Shown here: one piece after another, positions 59,513 through 64,000 of the stretch
How positions within the stretch are numbered: position 1 is the stretch's first letter
How the letters are laid out: each line of letters starts with the position of its first letter
From: Lachnospiraceae bacterium
GTDB lineage: Bacteria > Bacillota > Clostridia > Lachnospirales > Lachnospiraceae
Assembly: GCA_017483735.1 (NCBI GenBank)
Contig: JAFUVF010000058.1
Location: 62,001 to 126,000 of the forward strand
Reading direction: 5' to 3'
Length of the DNA: 64,000 bases
The notes under the pieces: generated by a model
Told to the model about the DNA's origin: nothing
What the model saw: only the letters and a program-made list of their open reading frames with translations
The model's database searches: none
Program-made: the position numbers and the translations under genes

Positions 59513-60391
59513 ATGTCATTTTCGCAGGATGTAAAGGAGGAGCTTTCTGAACATATCGGAAATGCCAGACATTGTCAGCTTGCAGAGCTTGCGGCGCTTA
59601 TGCATTTCTGCGGACAATACGGCAAGTATGCGGACGGCTTATACACCGTGGGATTTCATACGGATAATCCGTTAATTGTCAGAAAGGGCTTTACATTATT
59701 AAAAAAAACATTTAATATTGATGTTGACATCAGAGTAAATGAAGAACAGATGAATGAAATGCAGTCTGTTCTGGGAGAGCTTTCCGAGCCGGTAAGGCCC
59801 ACTCTCATCAAGAGCTCCTGCTGTCAGAGAGCTTATTTGAGAGGGGCATTCCTTGCAGTGGGTTCCATATCGGATCCGAAAAAAGGCTACCATATGGAAT
59901 TTGTATGTGAGAGAGAGGCTTTGGCGAAGCAGCTCATTGAGCTAATGTCAGGTTTTGGCATAGAAGCAAAGACGGTGCTTCGGAAAAAATACAATGTTGT
60001 CTACCTGAAGGAGGGGGAGAGCATTGTTGATGTGCTGAACATCTGCGAAGCGCACAGGTCATTGATGGAGCTTGAAAATATCCGTATCTTAAAGGATGTG
60101 AGCAATTCCGTAAACCGCAAGGTAAACTGCGAGACTGCAAACATCAAAAAAACCGTGAATGCGGCAGGCAGGCAGATAGACGACATCAGATACATTCAGG
60201 AAAATTACGGATTTGAGAGACTGCCGGAGCATTTAAGGGAAATGGCGGAGATAAGACTGGATAATCCGGATGCCACTTTGGCGGAGCTTTCCGGACTTCT
60301 TTCCGGAAATGTCAGTAAATCCGGAGTAAACCACCGCCTGAGGAGATTGTCGGAGATTGCCGACAGTCAAAGGCTGCACAGCCTTAATTGA
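59513..60391 (+). CDS. whiA: WhiA DNA-binding protein
   Basis: A regulator related to homing endonucleases; it controls sporulation in Streptomyces and affects division and fatty-acid composition in Bacillus. 292 residues: N-terminal MSFSQDVKEELSEH, the LAGLIDADG-like core (SCCQRAYLRGAFLAVGSISDP), and a C-terminal helix-turn-helix (LAELSGLLSGNVSKSGVNHRLRRL in two segments). It starts nine bases after rapZ and is followed 12 bases later by the Crh-like gene, the canonical order in Firmicutes. Confidence 0.94.
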   Translation: MSFSQDVKEELSEHIGNARHCQLAELAALMHFCGQYGKYADGLYTVGFHTDNPLIVRKGFTLLKKTFNIDVDIRVNEEQMNEMQSVLGELSEPVRPTLIKSSCCQRAYLRGAFLAVGSISDPKKGYHMEFVCEREALAKQLIELMSGFGIEAKTVLRKKYNVVYLKEGESIVDVLNICEAHRSLMELENIRILKDVSNSVNRKVNCETANIKKTVNAAGRQIDDIRYIQENYGFERLPEHLREMAEIRLDNPDATLAELSGLLSGNVSKSGVNHRLRRLSEIADSQRLHSLN

Positions 60392-60403
60392 GAGGAGAAG
60401 ATT

Positions 60404-60664
60404 ATGAAAACGAAGACTATGGAAGTCAAGCTGGACAAGGGGCTTGAAGCCAGACCTGTAGCGCTGTTGGTACAGGAGGCTTCAAAGTATCGTAGCAAGG
60501 TTTACATTGAGTACGGAGACAAGCGCATCAATGCAAAGAGTATTATGGGAATGATGAATCTGCCGCTCGGAAGCGGAGAAGAGATCAAGGTAGTGGTCGA
60601 AGGGGATGATGAGTCCGAGGCTCTCGAGGGCATAGACAGATTCTTAAGCAGTGCGGCGGTTTAG
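60404..60664 (+). CDS. HPr-family protein without His15, Crh-like
   Basis: 86 residues with the HPr fold: VKLDKGLEARPVALLVQ and INAKSIMGMMNLPLGSG. At position 15, where HPr carries the phosphorylated His (GLHARP), there is Glu (GLEARP). Ser46 is present in NAKSIMG. Bacillus Crh has Gln15, so this protein fits Crh: it cannot take part in the sugar-PTS chain but can be phosphorylated by HprK on Ser46 and act with CcpA. The Glu may mimic a permanently charged His. It closes the hprK to whiA cluster. A dedicated ribosome site precedes the ATG. Confidence 0.88.
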   Translation: MKTKTMEVKLDKGLEARPVALLVQEASKYRSKVYIEYGDKRINAKSIMGMMNLPLGSGEEIKVVVEGDDESEALEGIDRFLSSAAV

Positions 60665-60726
60665 AAATTTTAGGCGTTTACAGAAAATGCAGGCGCCATA
60701 AAAATAAAAAAACGGAGGTATTTCAA

Positions 60727-61590
60727 ATGTTAGTATCAGCAACAGATATGTTGAAAAAGGCAAAAGCCGGACATTACGGAGTAGGACAGTTCAACATCAA
60801 CAACCTTGAGTGGACCAAGTCAATACTTCTGACTGCAAAGGAGCTTCGTTCTCCGGTAATCCTCGGTGTATCCGAGGGGGCAGGCAAGTACATGGGCGGC
60901 TATCATGTCGTTGTAGGCATGGTAAACGGAATGCTCAAGGATCTTGACATAGACGTTCCTGTAGCTCTCCATCTCGATCATGGCAGCTATGAGGGCTGCT
61001 ACAAGTGCATTGAGGCAGGCTTCTCTTCCATAATGTTCGATGGCTCTCATTTCCCTATTGACGAGAATGTTCAGAAGACAACAGAGCTTGTTAAGGCAGC
61101 TCACGACAGAGGGCTTTCCATCGAGGCGGAGGTAGGTGCTATCGGCGGAGAAGAGGACGGCGTAGTAGGTATGGGCGAGTGCGCAGATCCCAAGGAGTGT
61201 AAGGCTGTAGCAGACCTTGGCGTAGACTTCCTTGCTGCCGGAATCGGAAATATTCACGGAAAATATCCCGCAAACTGGAAGGGACTTTCATTTGAGACAT
61301 TGGATGCCATACAGAAGCTTACGGGCGAGCTTCCCCTTGTGCTTCACGGCGGAACCGGAATCCCTGCGGATATGATAAAGAAGGCTATTGATCTCGGAGT
61401 AGCAAAGATAAATGTTAATACCGAGTGCCAGCTTTCTTTCGCAGAGGCTACCAGAAAATATATCGAGGCAGGCAAGGATCTCGAGGGCAAGGGCTTTGAC
61501 CCCAGAAAGCTTCTCGCTCCCGGTGCAGAGGCTATCAAGGCTACTGTCAAGGAAAAGATGGAGCTCTTCGGATCTGTCGGAAAGGCTTAA
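60727..61590 (+). CDS. fba: Class II fructose-1,6-bisphosphate aldolase
   Basis: Splits fructose-1,6-bisphosphate in glycolysis using zinc. 287 residues: FNINNLEW, LHLDHGSYEGCYKCIEAGFSS (two segments; catalytic Asp and zinc His), IGGEEDGV, AAGIGNIHGKYP (zinc His), LVLHGGTGIPADM and KINVNTECQL. The product of this gene sets the level of the metabolite that activates HprK, so its place after the Crh-like gene is notable. AACGGAGGT lies before the ATG. A 62-base gap separates it from the Crh-like gene, and a strong terminator follows. Confidence 0.95.
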   Translation: MLVSATDMLKKAKAGHYGVGQFNINNLEWTKSILLTAKELRSPVILGVSEGAGKYMGGYHVVVGMVNGMLKDLDIDVPVALHLDHGSYEGCYKCIEAGFSSIMFDGSHFPIDENVQKTTELVKAAHDRGLSIEAEVGAIGGEEDGVVGMGECADPKECKAVADLGVDFLAAGIGNIHGKYPANWKGLSFETLDAIQKLTGELPLVLHGGTGIPADMIKKAIDLGVAKINVNTECQLSFAEATRKYIEAGKDLEGKGFDPRKLLAPGAEAIKATVKEKMELFGSVGKA

Positions 61591-61617
61591 GCAAAGAAAA
61601 AACCCTAGAAAGGGAGG

Positions 61618-61650
61618 ATGCCAAGGAGCTAAGCTCCTTGGCATTTATTA
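61618..61650 (+). terminator. Intrinsic terminator after fba
   Basis: A perfect 12-bp stem ATGCCAAGGAGC/GCTCCTTGGCAT with loop TAA, then TTTATTAT. The region to 61785 also holds a 10-bp inverted repeat (CTTCTCTTTT/AAAAGAGAAG, 61680-61715) but no gene. Confidence 0.82.
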
Positions 61651-61785
61651 TGAAAAAGTTTTTTTAAAACTGTCAGCGTCTTCTCTTTTGTTAAGAACAG
61701 TATATAAAAGAGAAGTGTACAGAAAATGTTTTGCAGATTAATAATCAATTAATGATTTGTGAACAAAATTTGAACACGCAAAAAG

Positions 61786-62307
61786 CTAAAGCTTATCCGG
61801 CTCCGGGTAATCCACACCGAAGGTTTCGGCAGTAACGGTTTTGATAACCTGCACCTCTACAGGGCGATCAGACCAATCGGTCTTTGTCTCTGCAATCTTA
61901 TTCACATTTTCAAGTCCCTCAATGACCTTTCCGAATGCGGCATAGCTTCCGTCGAGATGGGGAGAGGTCTTGTGCATTATAAAGAACTGAGAGCCTGCGG
62001 AATCGGGATCCTGGGCTCTGGCCATAGAAAGCACTCCCTCTGTGTGCTTCAAGTCATTCTTAAAGCCGTTTGCATCGAATTCTCCCTTTATTGAGTATCC
62101 GGGACCGCCCATGCCGGTGCCCTCGGGGTCGCCTCCCTGTATCATAAAGCCCTTGATTACTCTGTGAAAGATAAGGCCGTCATAGAAGCCTTTATTTATC
62201 AGGCTTAAAAAATTTCTGACAGACTGGGGGGCAATATCGGGATAGAGCTCCGCCTTAATGATATCCCCGTTTTCCATTGTTATTGTTATAATAGGATTTT
62301 GTGCCAT
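61786..62307 (-). CDS. Cyclophilin-type peptidyl-prolyl cis-trans isomerase
   Basis: A cytoplasmic folding helper of 173 residues with no signal peptide. Conserved cyclophilin parts: PQSVRNFLSLINKGFYDGLIFHRVI (two segments; the Arg of FHR is catalytic), GFMIQGGDPEGTGMGGPGY, LSMARAQDPDSAGSQFFIM, LDGSYAAFGKV. GGAGAT precedes the ATG. A single gene on the minus strand between fba and rsmA. Confidence 0.95.
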   Translation of the reverse strand: MAQNPIITITMENGDIIKAELYPDIAPQSVRNFLSLINKGFYDGLIFHRVIKGFMIQGGDPEGTGMGGPGYSIKGEFDANGFKNDLKHTEGVLSMARAQDPDSAGSQFFIMHKTSPHLDGSYAAFGKVIEGLENVNKIAETKTDWSDRPVEVQVIKTVTAETFGVDYPEPDKL

Positions 62308-62393
62308 TTTGGTATCTCCTTTTCGTTTTTATAGAAAACATTCTATACTAAGGACATATTTTTTGTAAAGCAAAGAATAATGAACTTATTTAT

Positions 62394-62421
62394 TTTACAT
62401 TCCCCCGGAATTGTATATAAT
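62394..62421 (+). promoter_or_regulatory. rsmA promoter seven bases before the start codon
   Basis: TTTACA (62394-62399), 16-base spacer, consensus TATAAT (62416-62421). Only ATATCCT separates the -10 box from the ATG at 62429, and there is no ribosome site. Confidence 0.6.
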
Positions 62422-62428
62422 ATATCCT

Positions 62429-63289
62429 ATGGAAATGACTCTTGCGAAAAAGACAAAGGCAATCATAGAAAAATATGATTTTCGCATACAGAAAAGATAC
62501 GGACAGAATTTCCTCGTAGATGAGGGTGTGCTGGAGCGCATTATTGCTGCCGCCGAAATTTCAAAGGCGGATACCGTTTTGGAAATAGGTCCGGGCATTG
62601 GTACGCTTTCCGGCAATCTTGCGGGAAACGCCGGGCATTTAATATGCGTGGAGATAGACAAAAATCTTATTCCAATCCTTGAAGAAACCCTTTCGGAGCA
62701 TGAGAATATCACAATTATAAATGATGATATCCTAAAGGTTGATGTCGCAAAACTCTGCGAGGAATACAACGGCGGGCAGCCCATAAAGGTTGTGGCGAAT
62801 CTTCCATATTATATAACCACTCCCATTATAATGGAGCTTCTCGAAAAGCGGCTTCCCATAGCGAGCATTACCGTTATGGTACAAAAGGAGGTGGCGGAGC
62901 GCATGCAGGCTGCGCCGGGAGGAAAGGACTATGGTGCACTCTCCCTTGCTGTACAGTATTATTCGGAGGCGAGGCTTGTATGCCGCGTGCCGGAGAACTG
63001 CTTCATACCCCGTCCCAACGTGGATTCTGCCGTCATATCTTTAAAGCTCTATGAGAAGCCTCCCGTGGAGGTCATTAACCCGGACAGGATGTTTGAGCTT
63101 ATCCGTGCCGCTTTTAACCAGCGGAGAAAAACACTTGTGAACGCCATTTCCAATGCCGTCAATCTGGGAATATCAAAGGAACAGGCGCTTGAAGGGATAA
63201 AAACGTTAGGCCTTGACGAAAATATCAGGGGAGAAGTCCTTGATATTTCACAATTTTCTAGACTTTCTGATTTATTTTTTTCAAAATAA
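62429..63289 (+). CDS. rsmA: 16S rRNA (adenine1518/1519-N6)-dimethyltransferase
   Basis: Dimethylates two adjacent adenines in the 3' hairpin of 16S rRNA (KsgA). 286 residues: KRYGQNFLVDEGVLERI, EIGPGIGTLS (SAM), VCVEIDKNL-type (LICVEIDKNLIPIL), NLPYYITTPI (the NLPY catalytic motif), MVQKEVAERM and AAFNQRRKTLVNAIS. The ATG at 62429 directly follows the promoter; ATG 62435 two codons later is an alternative. The TPR gene follows after 111 bases. Confidence 0.95.
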   Translation: MEMTLAKKTKAIIEKYDFRIQKRYGQNFLVDEGVLERIIAAAEISKADTVLEIGPGIGTLSGNLAGNAGHLICVEIDKNLIPILEETLSEHENITIINDDILKVDVAKLCEEYNGGQPIKVVANLPYYITTPIIMELLEKRLPIASITVMVQKEVAERMQAAPGGKDYGALSLAVQYYSEARLVCRVPENCFIPRPNVDSAVISLKLYEKPPVEVINPDRMFELIRAAFNQRRKTLVNAISNAVNLGISKEQALEGIKTLGLDENIRGEVLDISQFSRLSDLFFSK

Positions 63290-63400
63290 TACGTTTTTTT
63301 TGACTTGTATCTATATTTATGATAGACTATATGTTGTTGATTGCGCAGATATAAAACACAAGACTATGTATATTATATAATATAGAAGGAAGCGAATGTT

Positions 63401-64000
63401 TTGAATAAATATGAGTATAAGGTCAAATCGGATGAGATAAAGGCGCTTATCGATGAGGGGGAGATTTACGAGGCGGCTGATATTGCCGACACCATTGACT
63501 GGCGCAGGGTAAAAAGTGTTGTGATGCTCTGCACTATAGGAAATCTCTACAAGGATAATCACAGATATGAGGATGCAAAGGATATTTTCCTTCTGGCGTA
63601 CAACAGAAGACCCGGCTGGAGAGATGTCTGCTATTCTCTGTGTGAGCTTTGTCTAAAGACTGACGATTACGTCAGTGCAGTTGAGTTTTACAAGGAATTT
63701 GTAAAGAATTCTCCACGGGATCCCGGAAGATATATTCTCCAATATAAGCTGTACGAAGCGCAGGATATCAGCCTTGAGGAGCGCATAGACGTATTGGAGG
63801 AATTAAAGCAGCATGACTATACCGAGAAATGGGCGTATGAGCTGGCATATCTTTATCACAGGATAGGTCTGGGCGCACGCTGCGTGGATGAATGTGACGA
63901 GCTTATACTTTCCTTTGGGGAAGGAAAATATGTAAAGAAGGCGTTGGAGCTTAAAATGCTGCACGAGCCCCTGACACCGAGACAGCAGGCGTTGTATGAA
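63401..64000 (+). CDS. TPR-like repeat protein (3' end missing)
   Basis: The first 200 codons of a helical repeat protein; the rest lies beyond the window. It begins at TTG 63401 (MNKYEYKVKSDEIKALIDEG), with AAGGA ten bases upstream; the ATG at 63396 is out of frame and stops at once. Tandem helical pairs are visible: LCTIGNLYKDNHRYEDAKDI, LAYNRRPGWRDVCYSLCELC, TDDYVSAVEFYKEFVKNSPR and KWAYELAYLYHRIGLGARC. Asp and Glu are frequent. There is no signal peptide, so it is cytoplasmic, probably a scaffold. A promoter-like TTGACT with TAGACT (63300-63328) lies in the gap after rsmA. Confidence 0.8.
   Translation, partial: MNKYEYKVKSDEIKALIDEGEIYEAADIADTIDWRRVKSVVMLCTIGNLYKDNHRYEDAKDIFLLAYNRRPGWRDVCYSLCELCLKTDDYVSAVEFYKEFVKNSPRDPGRYILQYKLYEAQDISLEERIDVLEELKQHDYTEKWAYELAYLYHRIGLGARCVDECDELILSFGEGKYVKKALELKMLHEPLTPRQQALYE

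Noticed and set aside
61680..61715. Terminator from CTTCTCTTTT/AAAAGAGAAG
   Set aside because: The 10-bp arms are perfect but AT-rich and lack a T-run on either strand; the stronger terminator at 61618 already ends fba.

Overview
The window looks like chromosomal DNA from a low-to-mid GC Gram-positive bacterium, most likely a Lachnospiraceae-type member of Clostridia (Butyrivibrio/Roseburia-like). This rests on gene content: a Crh-like HPr protein with HPr kinase, RapZ, WhiA, MecA, a prolyl-tRNA synthetase of the archaeal/eukaryal type, DUF1846, DUF3048 and DUF4956 proteins, Shine-Dalgarno sites of the GGAGG type, and two tRNA genes without encoded CCA. No phage, CRISPR, integrase, transposase or replication origin was seen.

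Layout. 1-6800: a glutathione peroxidase cut by the window edge, a PurF-like enzyme without its nucleophile Cys, a large hybrid histidine kinase and a DUF3048 lipoprotein. 6800-9900: an OhrR-like MarR regulator followed by cell-envelope genes (LCP ligase, CapA-like lipoprotein). 9950-15200: a tightly packed set of VTC-domain protein, DUF4956 membrane protein, Cthe_2159-like beta-helix lipoprotein, response regulator and sensor kinase. 15200-25300: an arginase-fold protein, ThrH-like phosphatase, GH5 cellulase lipoprotein, then a dolichyl-phosphate-mannose-synthase-like glycosyltransferase with a membrane partner, two RNA-modifying enzymes, an O-antigen-ligase-like protein and an unknown membrane protein. 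25400-30600: an unknown ATPase-like protein and a damaged oligopeptide ABC transporter locus in which an almost complete oppD is fused in frame to an oppA that lacks its 5' part; the locus ends at a tRNA-Pro gene surrounded by repeats. 30600-36300: MATE exporter, tRNA-Lys, TatD, MecA, ProS and an esterase. 36400-49200: RND efflux pair, DnaQ-like exonuclease, D-Ala-D-Ala carboxypeptidase, TrmB, a sortase-type surface protein, thioredoxin, DUF1846 and FtsH. 49400-61600: TetR regulator, then a long plus-strand run from uvrC to fba. 61700-64000: cyclophilin, RsmA and the start of a TPR protein.

How the genes fit together. The hprK-glk-murB-rapZ-whiA-Crh-like-fba block links carbon control, sugar entry, wall synthesis and division. 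Between uvrC and hprK sits a five-gene cassette (polyprenyl-phosphate glycosyltransferase, sugar epimerase/dehydratase, ATP-grasp ligase and two small SMR membrane proteins). These are the parts expected of a pathway that makes, modifies and flips a lipid-linked sugar, and it is the best candidate here for an undescribed system.

Control signals worth noting: several promoters whose -10 box lies only 6-9 bases before the start codon with no ribosome binding site (uvrC, rsmA, trmB, the TetR gene), suggesting leaderless messages; a near-consensus proS promoter placed so that its start point falls inside the mecA terminator stem; and a 79-base imperfect palindrome built on the 3' end of tRNA-Pro.
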